Origin: Clostridiaceae bacterium
Lineage (GTDB): Bacteria; Bacillota; Clostridia; Oscillospirales; Butyricicoccaceae
Assembly: GCA_018383195.1 (NCBI GenBank)
Contig: JAGZOP010000040.1
Location: forward strand, 1 to 19,601
Direction of reading: 5' to 3'
Length of the DNA: 19,601 nt
Numbering within the stretch: position 1 is the stretch's first letter; every line of letters starts with the position of its first letter. Below the pieces are notes generated by a model. That model ran no database searches and was not told the origin of the DNA. It was given only the letters and a program-made list of their open reading frames with translations. This document shows, piece by piece, positions 1 through 7,754 of the stretch. Both the position numbers and the translations under genes were made by a program.

Positions 1-420
1 ATTAAGAACATCCCCATTTTAAAAGTGTCCGAGGAGGACGAGGCGTCGCTGGAAACGCTGGCATCCTCTATCCAAAATCAAATGCCGCTGTACAGACCTG
101 AGGGCAAACCGGAACAGATCGCAATTGCGTTCACCGGCCATGGGCGCACCAGCTTTGTGGAAGTTCAGCGTCTGGCAGAGGCGATCATTCGGGGGGCAAA
201 GGAGGCGATTGAGTCACAATTCCCGTTGGTCATCGTGGTGGAAAACGATATCGGCAAGGTGCTTGGCAATGCGCTGAAAGTCATGCTGGAACACAAGAAA
301 GACGTGATCTGCATCGACGGCATCCGCACTTTGAGTGGAGATTACATCGATATCGGCGAACCGCTTGCGGGCGGTCACGTAGTACCCGTGGTGATCAAGA
401 CACTGATCTTCAATTCCTGA
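1..420 (+). CDS. eutA: Ethanolamine ammonia-lyase reactivating factor EutA, 3' part only
   Basis: The reading frame is open from the first base of the window and stops at 418-420, giving the last 139 residues. The start lies outside the window; a full EutA is about 470 residues. EutA is an ASKHA-type ATPase that swaps damaged cobalamin out of EutBC. The visible part fits the EutA C-terminus: residues near 'IAIAFTGHGRTSF', then 'LVIVVENDIGKVLG' and 'DYIDIGEPLAGGHVVPVV' close to the end, the last being the late ATPase-fold motif. It lies immediately upstream of eutB in the same direction, as in other Firmicutes eut loci. The call rests on recognised sequence plus position. Nothing can be said about its promoter. 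Confidence 0.88.
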   Translation: MKNIPILKVSEEDEASLETLASSIQNQMPLYRPEGKPEQIAIAFTGHGRTSFVEVQRLAEAIIRGAKEAIESQFPLVIVVENDIGKVLGNALKVMLEHKKDVICIDGIRTLSGDYIDIGEPLAGGHVVPVVIKTLIFNS

Positions 421-475
421 TTAAGAAGCAAGATCTAGAAAAGAGAATCACTAAATTAACGTGAGGTGAGTGAAT

Positions 476-1846
476 GTGATACTGAAAACTAAGCTGTTTG
501 GTCACACTTATGAGTTTAAGTCGCTCAGAGAGGTCATGGCCAAGGCCAACGAAGAGAAGTCGGGCGACAAGCTGGCAGGTATTGCTGCAGAGGATGCGCA
601 GGAGCGCGTAGCTGCAAAGGTAGTCCTGTCCCATATCACACTGAATGAGATCCGCAACTGCCCTGCGGTTCCGTATGAAGAAGACGAAGTTACCCGTATC
701 ATTCAGGACGCGGTAAATGAGACTATCTTCAACAAGTTTAAGAACATGACTGTTGCGGAATTCCGCGAATGGCTGCTTGACGAGAAGACCGACGGCGCAA
801 TGATCCGCCGCGCTTCCCTCGGTCTGACCTCGGAGATCGTTGCTGCAGTTTGTAAGCTGATGAGCAACCTCGACCTGATCTATGCAGCAAAGAAAATGCG
901 CGTATCCGCTCATTGTAATACGACCATCGGTCTGCCCGGCACGTTCTCTTCGCGCCTGCAGCCGAACCACACCACCGACGACCCGAAGGGCATCATCGCT
1001 TCCGTTATGGAAGGTCTGTCCGTAGGCTGCGGCGACGCCGTTATCGGTCTGAACCCGGTTGACGACTCTGTTGAGAGCGTAGCGCGTATCCTCAAGATGT
1101 TCGACGAGTTCAAGGAAAAGTGGGAAATCCCGACGCAGATTTGTGTGCTCGCACACGTTACCACCCAGACCGAAGCTGCCGACAAGATGGGCGCACCGCT
1201 TGATCTGATGTTCCAGTCCATTGCAGGTTCCCAGAAGGGCAACGAGGCATTTGGTCTGACTGCGCAGATGCTGGACGAAGGCCGCGACATGATGCTCCAT
1301 AAGGGCACCTGCACCGGTCCGAACGTTATGTACTTTGAAACTGGTCAGGGCTCCGAGCTGTCCTCGGACGCGCACAATGGCTGGGATCAGGTAACCATGG
1401 AGGCCCGCTGCTACGGTCTTGCAAAGCGCTATCAGCCGTTCCTGGTTAACACGGTTGTTGGTTTCATCGGTCCGGAGTATCTGTATGACTCCAAGCAGGT
1501 TACGAGAGCCGGCCTGGAAGACCATTTCATGGGCAAGCTGACCGGTATCCCGATGGGCTGCGACGCATGCTACACCAACCATATGAAGGCTGACCAGAAC
1601 GATATCGAGAACCTGGCGACTCTGCTGGTTGCAGCAGGCTGCAACTACGTCATGGGCGTTCCGCAGGGCGATGACTGCATGCTGATGTACCAGTGCACCG
1701 GTTTCCACGAAGCTGCTGCGCTGCGTGAAGTATTCGGTCTGCGTCCGATCAAGGAATTCGACGCATGGCTGGAGAAGATGGGCTTCTCTGAAAACGGCAA
1801 GCTGACGCCCAAGGCTGGCGACGCTTCCGTCTTCATGGCAAAGTAA
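476..1846 (+). CDS. eutB: Ethanolamine ammonia-lyase large (catalytic) subunit EutB
   Basis: This is the TIM-barrel catalytic subunit of the adenosylcobalamin-dependent lyase that turns ethanolamine into acetaldehyde and ammonia. The 456-residue length matches the family (about 453). Recognisable stretches include 'LFGHTYEFKSLREVMAKANE' at the N-terminus, 'SSRLQPNHTTDDPKG', and 'GCDACYTNHMKADQND' and 'DDCMLMYQCTGFHE' towards the C-terminus. Two in-frame GTG codons compete as start: 470 and 476. GTG 476 is preferred because the Shine-Dalgarno GAGGTGA (463-469) sits 6 bases before it, whereas GTG 470 directly abuts that site. The shorter product also begins with the usual EutB N-terminus. It is followed after 15 bases by eutC; the two products form the lyase complex. 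Confidence 0.97.
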   Translation: MILKTKLFGHTYEFKSLREVMAKANEEKSGDKLAGIAAEDAQERVAAKVVLSHITLNEIRNCPAVPYEEDEVTRIIQDAVNETIFNKFKNMTVAEFREWLLDEKTDGAMIRRASLGLTSEIVAAVCKLMSNLDLIYAAKKMRVSAHCNTTIGLPGTFSSRLQPNHTTDDPKGIIASVMEGLSVGCGDAVIGLNPVDDSVESVARILKMFDEFKEKWEIPTQICVLAHVTTQTEAADKMGAPLDLMFQSIAGSQKGNEAFGLTAQMLDEGRDMMLHKGTCTGPNVMYFETGQGSELSSDAHNGWDQVTMEARCYGLAKRYQPFLVNTVVGFIGPEYLYDSKQVTRAGLEDHFMGKLTGIPMGCDACYTNHMKADQNDIENLATLLVAAGCNYVMGVPQGDDCMLMYQCTGFHEAAALREVFGLRPIKEFDAWLEKMGFSENGKLTPKAGDASVFMAK

Positions 1847-1861
1847 GGAGGTGCTGACCGA

Positions 1862-2758
1862 ATGGAGCAGAAGGATTTAAAATCGATCATCGAGCAGGTA
1901 CTCGCTGAAATGAATATTTCGGGCGGCGCCGCAGCGGCTGCCGCACCCGCAGTGGAAGCAGCCTGTGGCTGCGCATGCCCCGACATTGAGGATGGCTGCA
2001 TCCCCGACGTAACCGAAGTTGATATTCGTACCCAGTATCTTGTAGAGAACCCTGAGCATGGCGAAGAGTATGCCGAGCTGAAGGCAAACGCTCCGTGCCG
2101 TCTGGGCATCGGCAAGGCTGGCGCACGTTATAAAACTGACCCGCAGCTTCAGTTCCGTGCTGCACACTCGGCAGCGCAGGACGCGGTGTTCAATGACGTT
2201 GACCATGACTTCATTGAGAAGGAGCTGGGACTGTTCATCGTACAGACTCAGTGCGACAGCAAGGATACTTACCTGACCCGCCCCGATCTCGGTCGCAAGC
2301 TGAGCGAAGAAGCACGCGCAACGCTGGCTGAGAAGTGCAAGAAGAACCCGACCGTTCAGATCTACGTAGCGGACGGACTGTCCGGCGCATCGGTTGCGGC
2401 GAACATCCCCGACCTGCTGCCCGCAATCCTGCAGGGCCTGCAGAGCTACAAGATCGACACCGGTACGCCGTTCTTCGTAAAGTATGGCCGCGTCGGCGTC
2501 ATGGACGAGATCTCCGAACTGCTGAATGCAGATGTCACCTGTACCCTGATCGGCGAGCGTCCGGGTCTTATCACCGCAGAGTCCATGTCGGCGTACATTG
2601 CGTACCGCGCAACGGTCGGCATGCCTGAGGCGCGCAGAACGGTTGTTTCCAACATCCATAAGAACGGTACCATTCCGTCCGAGGCTGGCGCGCACATCGC
2701 TGAGATTATCAAGATCATGCTGGAAAAGAAGGCCAGCGGCACTGATCTGAAACTGTAA
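1862..2758 (+). CDS. eutC: Ethanolamine ammonia-lyase small subunit EutC
   Basis: This is the small subunit that completes the cobalamin-binding site of EutBC. The product is 298 residues, typical for EutC. The conserved core starts at about residue 55 and includes 'RLGIGKAGARYKT', 'VQTQCDSKDTYLTRPDLGR', 'VQIYVADGLSGASVAANI', 'YGRVGVMDEI' and 'LIGERPGLITAESMSAY'. Residues 1-17 ('MEQKDLKSIIEQVLAEM') form a predicted amphipathic helix followed by an Ala-rich linker, the layout of a microcompartment encapsulation tag. A Cys-rich stretch ('CGCACPDIEDGC') lies between linker and core. The ATG start has AAGGAGG 10 bases upstream, overlapping the end of eutB, so the two are probably translationally coupled. 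Confidence 0.96.
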   Translation: MEQKDLKSIIEQVLAEMNISGGAAAAAAPAVEAACGCACPDIEDGCIPDVTEVDIRTQYLVENPEHGEEYAELKANAPCRLGIGKAGARYKTDPQLQFRAAHSAAQDAVFNDVDHDFIEKELGLFIVQTQCDSKDTYLTRPDLGRKLSEEARATLAEKCKKNPTVQIYVADGLSGASVAANIPDLLPAILQGLQSYKIDTGTPFFVKYGRVGVMDEISELLNADVTCTLIGERPGLITAESMSAYIAYRATVGMPEARRTVVSNIHKNGTIPSEAGAHIAEIIKIMLEKKASGTDLKL

Positions 2759-2774
2759 TAGGGAGGAAACGAAC

Positions 2775-3428
2775 ATGAAAAGAGATCCCGTAAGAGCGAG
2801 CGTATTGGCTTCCAAGATCATTCCGAACGTATCTCCGGACCTCGCAAAGCAGCTGAATCTGGCTCCCGATCAGAAGTCTCTCGCCCTGCTGACCACCGAC
2901 TGTGATGATGTCGGCTATACGGCAGTTGACGAGGCGACCAAGAAAGCGGACGTCAAGGTTGTATATGCAAAGAGCTTCTACGGCGGCGCTGCAAATGCAA
3001 ATACCAAGCTCGCCGGTGAATTTATCGGCATCTTGGCAGGTCCGAACCCGGCTGAGGTTAAGGCAGGCTTGCAGGCAGCAGTTGATTTTGTAGAGAATGT
3101 TGCATGGTTTGTCTCTGCAAACGAAGATGATACGATTGTTTACTACGCACAGTGCATTTCCCGTACCGGTTCGTACCTGTCTGAGGGCGCCGGCATTCAG
3201 GAAGGCGAGGCACTGGCATACCTGATCGCTCCTCCGCTGGAGGCAGTGTACGGTGTCGATGCTGCGCTGAAGGCAGCAGACGTTCAGATGTGCGTTCTGT
3301 ATGCACCTCCGTCCGAGACCAACTTCGGCGGCGCGCTGCTGACCGGCAGCCAGTCCGCTTGTAAGTCGGCTTGCGAGGCGTTTGCATCTGCTGTTGAATT
3401 CGTAGCAGATAACCCGAGAGTCGAGTAA
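2775..3428 (+). CDS. eutL: Microcompartment shell protein EutL (tandem-BMC trimer)
   Basis: EutL is a shell protein with two circularly permuted BMC domains that trimerises and has a gated central pore. The 217-residue length matches EutL (about 219). Characteristic stretches are 'LTTDCDDVGYTAVDEATKKA', 'KSFYGGAANANTKLAGE', 'AQCISRTGSYLSEGAG', 'ALAYLIAPPLEAVYGVDAAL' and 'PPSETNFGGALLTGSQSACK'. The ATG is preceded by GGGAGG with good spacing, and the gene starts 16 bases after eutC. Position directly after eutBC agrees with Firmicutes and enterobacterial eut operons. Confidence 0.96.
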   Translation: MKRDPVRASVLASKIIPNVSPDLAKQLNLAPDQKSLALLTTDCDDVGYTAVDEATKKADVKVVYAKSFYGGAANANTKLAGEFIGILAGPNPAEVKAGLQAAVDFVENVAWFVSANEDDTIVYYAQCISRTGSYLSEGAGIQEGEALAYLIAPPLEAVYGVDAALKAADVQMCVLYAPPSETNFGGALLTGSQSACKSACEAFASAVEFVADNPRVE

Positions 3429-3445
3429 CTCTCCTGAGGAAAACC

Positions 3446-3468
3446 GTGCGGAAGCGATCATTTCGCAC
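3446..3468 (+). other. Intercistronic RNA hairpin upstream of the EutK-like gene
   Basis: GTGCGGAA (3446-3453) pairs with TTTCGCAC (3461-3468), allowing one G-U pair, around a 7-base loop. No U-tract follows, so it is not a terminator. It lies in the 61-base gap between eutL and the next BMC gene and could tune mRNA processing or stability. Confidence 0.4.
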
Positions 3469-3489
3469 AGTGAAACGGAGGGATGATAC

Positions 3490-4143
3490 TTGAATGCTCT
3501 GGGTATGATCGAAACCAAGGGACTTGTCGGCTCGATCGAAGCGGCGGACGCAATGCTCAAGGCAGCAAATGTAGAACTCGCCTGCAAGACGCATGTCGGC
3601 GGCGGTTTGGTGACTGTCATGGTGCGCGGTGACGTCGGCGCGGTCAAGGCCGCAGTCGATGCGGGCGCGGCAGCCGCAGAGCGTGTAGGTGAACTGGTAT
3701 CGGTACATGTGATCCCGCGTCCAGCGGATGAGGTGGAACATATCATCGATCCGCTGGTGCCGGATCCGCCGGAACCCGCTCCGAACCCTGTTCCCGAACC
3801 GAAAGCAGAGGAAGAGGCGGAACCCGAGGCAGAACCCGCACAGGAACCGCCTGCGGAACCCGAAGCGGAGCCAGAACCGGAATCTGAACCGCAGCCAGAG
3901 CCCGAACCCGAGCACGAACCGGCGGAAGAGTCCCCGGAAGAGGAAGAAGATCCTGAGGAAGAGGCAGAAGCCCGTGCGGCAGAGCTCGAATCGCTCACCG
4001 AAGAAAGCATGCAGCATATGACGGTTGCACGGCTTCGTGCGGTGGCGCGGGCGCTCGGCAAAACCGGCATGTCCCGGCGCGAGATTCGTTTCGCCAAAAA
4101 GGAGGAACTGATCGCGCGGATCCTCGAGACACAGGAGGAATAA
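3490..4143 (+). CDS. EutK-like shell protein: BMC domain + acidic Pro/Glu linker + SAP/Rho_N-like C-terminus
   Basis: The 217-residue product has three parts. Residues 1-85 are a single BMC domain very close to the EutM proteins encoded downstream ('ALGMIETKGLVGSIEAADAM', 'HVGGGLVTVMVRGDVGAVK', 'VSVHVIPRP'). Residues 86-168 are a low-complexity linker of repeated Pro-Glu-Ala, strongly negative. Residues 176-213 ('MTVARLRAVARALGKTG' then 'FAKKEELIARIL') look like a SAP/Rho N-terminal helical nucleic-acid-binding motif. EutK of enterics is also a BMC domain plus a nucleic-acid-binding-type tail, but there the tail is helix-turn-helix, so this is an analogous arrangement rather than a clear orthologue. 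The start is TTG at 3490, chosen because GGAGG lies 7 bases upstream and the EutM-like N-terminus begins there. The stop lies 3 bases before eutE. Confidence 0.85.
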   Translation: MNALGMIETKGLVGSIEAADAMLKAANVELACKTHVGGGLVTVMVRGDVGAVKAAVDAGAAAAERVGELVSVHVIPRPADEVEHIIDPLVPDPPEPAPNPVPEPKAEEEAEPEAEPAQEPPAEPEAEPEPESEPQPEPEPEHEPAEESPEEEEDPEEEAEARAAELESLTEESMQHMTVARLRAVARALGKTGMSRREIRFAKKEELIARILETQEE

Positions 4144-4146
4144 TCT

Positions 4147-5631
4147 ATGCAGCTTTATGATAAGGACCTGCTCTCCATGCAGGAAGTCCGTCAGCTGGTT
4201 GGCGCTGCAAAAAAAGCACAGCAGGAACTGGCGGAAAAATCGCAGGAGGAAGTAGACCGCATTGTGCGTTCGATCGCAAACGCAGGCGTTCGCAACGCGC
4301 GCCGTCTGGCGCAGATGGCAAATGAAGATACCGGCTTCGGCGTCGTCGAAGACAAGGTAATCAAGAACGTATTTGCCAGCCGCGGCGTATACGAATACAT
4401 TAAAGACATGAAGACCGTCGGCGAGCTGGAACGCGACGAGGAGAAAAAGCTCCGCGTACTGGCTGTTCCGGTGGGTGTTATTGCGGGACTCATCCCGTCA
4501 ACCAACCCGACTTCGACCGCGCTCTTCAAGGCTGAGATTTCGATTAAGGCGGGCAACGCCATCGTATTCTCGCCGCACCCGAGTGCACTGCGCTGCATTC
4601 AGGAAACCGTAAAGGTCATCCGTCAGGCAATTTCCGAGGCGGGCGGCAACGAAGATCTGGTTTCCTGCATCTCGATTCCGACCATGCAGGCGACCGATAA
4701 TCTGATGAAACACCCGGATGTTTCCATGATTCTGGCAACCGGCGGTAGCGCAATGGTACGCGCGGCATACTCGTCCGGTACACCGGCAATCGGTGTAGGT
4801 CCCGGCAACGGTCCGGCTTACATTGAGCGCACCGCAGACATTCCGTTGGCGGTTAAGCGCATCATGGATTCCAAGACCTTTGATAATGGTACAATCTGCG
4901 CATCCGAGCAGTCGATCATCTGCGATGCAGACATGCGTCCGGTGATTCAGGCTGAGATGGAGAAGCAGGGCGCGTACTTCCTCAATTCGGAAGAGCGCGC
5001 AAAGCTCGGCAAGTTCATTCTGCGTGCAAACGGCACCATGAACCCCGAGATCGTCGGCCGCAGTGTACAGACCATTGCAAATCTTGCGGGTCTGGATATT
5101 CCGGATACGGCACGCGTACTGGTTGCGGACGAGGACGGCGTCGGCCGCGGTCATCCGTACTCGAACGAGAAGCTTGGACCCATTCTGGCGTTCTTTACCG
5201 GTACCGATTATAAGGACGTTTGCGATATTTGCTGCACCGTCCTGCGGTATGAAGGCAAGGGTCATACGATGTCGATGCATACGAACGATCAGAAGATCGT
5301 CGATTACTTCGCACATCGTGTACCGGTATCCCGTATCGTGGTCAACACCCCGGCAACCCTCGGCGGTATCGGCGCATCGACCGGTCTGATGCCGTCCCTG
5401 ACCCTCGGCTGCGGCGCAGTTGGCGGCAGTGCGACGAGCGACAACGTTGGTCCGATGAACCTGCTCAACAAGTGCTACATTGCATACGGTCAGGCGGAGC
5501 TGGAGGACATCAGAAAGTCTGTTCCGCAGTGCACAGATGGAATCTGTGAGACCGGTGAGATGGATATGAGCCCGGCATCGGTTGATGTCATCGTGCAGAA
5601 GATTATTGAGCGTCTGCGCGAAACCCTGTAA
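4147..5631 (+). CDS. eutE: CoA-acylating acetaldehyde dehydrogenase EutE
   Basis: It oxidises acetaldehyde to acetyl-CoA using NAD+ and CoA inside the microcompartment. The 494-residue product has the aldehyde dehydrogenase fold: 'VPVGVIAGLIPSTNPTSTAL' (cofactor domain), 'GNAIVFSPHPSA', 'ILATGGSAMVRAAYSSGTPA', 'GVGPGNGPAYI', and the catalytic Cys251 in 'FDNGTICASEQ'. The sequence is closer to the acetylating half of AdhE than to enteric EutE. It lacks the N-terminal helix that tags enteric EutE. Instead the last 19 residues ('ASVDVIVQKIIERLRETL') form a separate amphipathic helix after a linker, a plausible C-terminal encapsulation tag. AGGAGG precedes the ATG, and the gene starts 3 bases after the EutK-like gene. 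Confidence 0.95.
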   Translation: MQLYDKDLLSMQEVRQLVGAAKKAQQELAEKSQEEVDRIVRSIANAGVRNARRLAQMANEDTGFGVVEDKVIKNVFASRGVYEYIKDMKTVGELERDEEKKLRVLAVPVGVIAGLIPSTNPTSTALFKAEISIKAGNAIVFSPHPSALRCIQETVKVIRQAISEAGGNEDLVSCISIPTMQATDNLMKHPDVSMILATGGSAMVRAAYSSGTPAIGVGPGNGPAYIERTADIPLAVKRIMDSKTFDNGTICASEQSIICDADMRPVIQAEMEKQGAYFLNSEERAKLGKFILRANGTMNPEIVGRSVQTIANLAGLDIPDTARVLVADEDGVGRGHPYSNEKLGPILAFFTGTDYKDVCDICCTVLRYEGKGHTMSMHTNDQKIVDYFAHRVPVSRIVVNTPATLGGIGASTGLMPSLTLGCGAVGGSATSDNVGPMNLLNKCYIAYGQAELEDIRKSVPQCTDGICETGEMDMSPASVDVIVQKIIERLRETL

Positions 5632-5643
5632 CAGCATAAGTCC

Positions 5644-5661
5644 GGCAGCCATGTGGCTGCC
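5644..5661 (+). other. Intercistronic hairpin upstream of eutM
   Basis: GGCAGCC (5644-5650) and GGCTGCC (5655-5661) form a perfect 7-bp GC-rich stem with loop ATGT. It sits just before the eutM ribosome binding site AAGGAGG (5664-5670). There is no U-tract, so termination is unlikely. A 5' stabilising or processing role for the abundant shell-protein mRNA is inferred. Confidence 0.5.
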
Positions 5662-5678
5662 ACAAGGAGGAGTTAATT

Positions 5679-5963
5679 ATGGCAGCAATGCAAGCTTTAG
5701 GTATGATCGAGACCAAGGGTCTCGTTGCATCCGTAGAGGCCGCTGATGCAATGGTCAAGGCGGCAAATGTCACCCTGATCGGCAAAGTACACGTTGGCGG
5801 CGGTCTGGTAACCGTTATGGTACGCGGCGATGTCGGTGCAGTAAAGGCTGCAACTGACGCGGGCGCAGCAGCAGCTGAGCGCGTTGGCGAACTGATTTCG
5901 GTTCATGTCATCCCGAGACCGCATGAGGAAGTTGAGTACATCCTTCCGAGTCTGGATAAGTAA
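5679..5963 (+). CDS. eutM: Microcompartment hexameric shell protein EutM (copy 1)
   Basis: This is a 94-residue single BMC-domain protein forming the flat hexameric tiles of the shell. Diagnostic features are 'ALGMIETKGLVASVEAADAM', the conserved Lys-containing 'MVKAANVTLIGK', the pore-region 'HVGGGLVTVMVRGDVGAVK' and the C-terminal 'ISVHVIPRPHEEVEYILP'. The length is typical (about 95). AAGGAGG precedes the ATG. The gene is followed 23 bases later by a nearly identical second copy. Confidence 0.97.
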   Translation: MAAMQALGMIETKGLVASVEAADAMVKAANVTLIGKVHVGGGLVTVMVRGDVGAVKAATDAGAAAAERVGELISVHVIPRPHEEVEYILPSLDK

Positions 5964-5986
5964 ACACGGCGGAAAGGAGCACTACT

Positions 5987-6277
5987 ATGGCAGTAATGCA
6001 AGCACTGGGCATGATCGAGACCAAGGGTCTCGTCGCTTCGGTCGAGGCGGCAGATGCAATGGTCAAGGCGGCGAATGTCACCCTGATCGGTAAAGTACAT
6101 GTCGGCGGCGGACTCGTAACCGTCATGGTACGCGGCGATGTCGGTGCAGTAAAGGCTGCAACTGACGCAGGTGCAGCAGCAGCTGAGCGCGTTGGCGAGC
6201 TGATTTCCGTCCATGTCATCCCGAGACCGCATAACGAGGTCGAGTTCATCCTGCCGTCCCTGGACATCAAGGAGTAA
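5987..6277 (+). CDS. eutM: Microcompartment hexameric shell protein EutM (copy 2)
   Basis: This 96-residue protein differs from copy 1 at only three internal residues (A3V, E to N and Y to F near the end) and by a slightly longer C-terminus (DIKE instead of DK). The nucleotide sequences differ mainly at third positions, except for a 44-base block that is identical in both (5817-5860 and 6125-6168). Together with the BMC half of the EutK-like gene there are three close EutM paralogues in this operon. AAAGGAG lies upstream of the ATG. Mixed hexamers or dosage are possible roles. Confidence 0.96.
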   Translation: MAVMQALGMIETKGLVASVEAADAMVKAANVTLIGKVHVGGGLVTVMVRGDVGAVKAATDAGAAAAERVGELISVHVIPRPHNEVEFILPSLDIKE

Positions 6278-6315
6278 TATAACCGATCTGTTGTAGGCCT
6301 TAGGGGGTGAATTGT

Positions 6316-7092
6316 TTGAAGGTAATCACAGAAGCGATCCTGCGGGTCGAGCTGAAGGCATCGGAGCCGGAGGTATACTACATCCCGGAGGGTAAGATAC
6401 TGTCCCCCGCAGCGCGGGAGTATCTGCAGCAGCGCAAAATTAAGATTTCCAAAGACAAGCCGCCCGCTGTCGCTGAACCAGAAGAAGCCCCCCAGACACA
6501 ATCGGCGGCGGCACCTGCAAAGCAGGTGCCCGCTGCCGCCAAATACATCGACGATGAAACCGGCGCATTCTTTACCGAGAAGCCTGAGCACATGACCCAT
6601 CTCCATGGGAATGTACTGGTGCCCAAGGCAGATGCACGAATCATGTTCCGCGGCAAGCTCGACAGCTTGCAGGCGCAGATCGTGTTGGCGCAGGCGATCA
6701 TCCACGAGGAAGGCGGCAGCATTAAGCTGATCGACGACCTTGGCGACATCCTCGGCGTGCTGCGCGAAATGATGCGTTGCGACGTTCTGGGGGAGGAATT
6801 CAAGAATGAACGCATCATCGGTCTGAATCATGCAGAACTGCGTGAGCGTTCGCATGACCCGATGAAGTTCTTCAATATCCAGCAGATGCTGCTGCCCGAC
6901 TACACGATGGGCAAGCATTATGCGCTGCTGAATGGGCTGCGCACGCAGATTCGTGAAACCGAAGTCGCTGCCAATCAGGCGTTCCGGGATGGGCGCAAGT
7001 GTACCCGTCCGGATATCATCGAAGAGCTCAACCGTCTGTCGAGCGCGCTGCACATTATGATGTGCATGTATCTCGGCGGCGTGTACAAGTAA
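6316..7092 (+). CDS. eutT: ATP:cob(I)alamin adenosyltransferase EutT, metal-motif-lacking type
   Basis: It transfers the adenosyl group of ATP to cob(I)alamin, supplying the EutBC cofactor. The core from about residue 84 ('FTEKPEHMTHLHGN') through 'DARIMFRGKLDSLQAQIVLA', 'GDILGVLREMMRCDVLGEEF', 'LNGLRTQIRETEVAANQAF' and 'RPDIIEELNRLSSALHIMMC' matches EutT. The N-terminal 'ITEAILRVEL...PEGKILSPAAREYLQQR' also fits. The segment that in enteric EutT carries the HX11CCX2C iron/zinc motif is here an Ala/Pro/Glu/Gln linker (residues about 46-84) without His or Cys. This resembles the metal-independent class described for Listeria. TTG 6316 is preferred as start (258 residues) because GGGGGTGA (6303-6310) is 5 bases upstream; GTG 6307 lies within that site. 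Confidence 0.93.
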   Translation: MKVITEAILRVELKASEPEVYYIPEGKILSPAAREYLQQRKIKISKDKPPAVAEPEEAPQTQSAAAPAKQVPAAAKYIDDETGAFFTEKPEHMTHLHGNVLVPKADARIMFRGKLDSLQAQIVLAQAIIHEEGGSIKLIDDLGDILGVLREMMRCDVLGEEFKNERIIGLNHAELRERSHDPMKFFNIQQMLLPDYTMGKHYALLNGLRTQIRETEVAANQAFRDGRKCTRPDIIEELNRLSSALHIMMCMYLGGVYK

Positions 7093-7103
7093 GGAGGGTG
7101 TGA

Positions 7104-7724
7104 ATGGAACCAATGGAAACAATTATCCAGGCGGTACTGGGCGCAATCCCCCGTGCAGGACTGGTTGAGGTGGAGGTTTCTGCCCGCCATGTCCATTTGT
7201 CACAGGAGCATCTTGAAGTACTGTTTGGCAAAGGTGCAAAGCTGACGCCCAAGCGTCCGCTTTCGCAGCCCGGGCAATTTCTGTCCGAAGAGCGTGTAAC
7301 GATTGTCGGTCCGAAGAAAAAAATGGAGCGCACGGCAGTACTGGGTCCGGTTCGTCCGGCAACTCAGATTGAATTGTCCAAGAGCGACTGTGTCGCACTC
7401 GGGGTCAATGCACCGGTGCGTATGTCCGGTGATGTCAAGGGTTCCGGTTCGATTACGATTGTCGGACCGTGCGGTTCGCTTGAGGTCAGTGAGGGCGCAA
7501 TTGTTGCAAAAGAGCATGTCCATCTGACACCCGACGTGGCTGAGGTCATGGGAGTGAAGGACGGACAGCATGTGGACGTAGAGGTCTTTACCGAGCGTCC
7601 GGTGGTCTTTAAAGATGTGGTCATCCGTGTCAGCAGAACTTCGAGCTGCCGGATGCACATTGACTTTGATGAGGCCAATGCAGCACTGGTCAGCGGCTTT
7701 ACGCTGGGCAAAATTATCAAGTAA
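7104..7724 (+). CDS. eutD: Phosphotransacylase of the PduL family (Firmicutes EutD)
   Basis: It converts acetyl-CoA and phosphate to acetyl phosphate, recycling CoA in the compartment. The 206-residue product has the PduL double-barrel pattern with histidine pairs that bind metal: 'VSARHVHLSQEH' (His29, His31), 'AKEHVHLTPD' (His138, His140), and 'CRMHIDFDEANAA' (His185) near the C-terminus. It is unrelated to the enteric Pta-like EutD. A short N-terminal helix ('METIIQAVLGAI') could be a minimal encapsulation tag. AGGAGGG precedes the ATG, 11 bases after eutT. Gene naming varies between EutD and PduL. Confidence 0.93.
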   Translation: MEPMETIIQAVLGAIPRAGLVEVEVSARHVHLSQEHLEVLFGKGAKLTPKRPLSQPGQFLSEERVTIVGPKKKMERTAVLGPVRPATQIELSKSDCVALGVNAPVRMSGDVKGSGSITIVGPCGSLEVSEGAIVAKEHVHLTPDVAEVMGVKDGQHVDVEVFTERPVVFKDVVIRVSRTSSCRMHIDFDEANAALVSGFTLGKIIK

Positions 7725-7754
7725 CTTTTTTCTCAGAGCAAAGGATGGCAAATT

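Noticed and set aside
470..475. GTG 470 as the eutB start
   Set aside because: It directly follows the Shine-Dalgarno GAGGTGA, leaving no spacing; GTG 476 has 6 bases.
410..1708. Long minus-strand open frame opposite eutB
   Set aside because: eutB is unambiguous on the plus strand. The antisense frame resembles no family and reflects codon bias.
3756..3990. Repeated Pro-Glu codons in the EutK-like gene as a DNA repeat array
   Set aside because: The repetition is irregular at DNA level and stays in frame, so it is a low-complexity protein linker rather than a CRISPR or satellite repeat.
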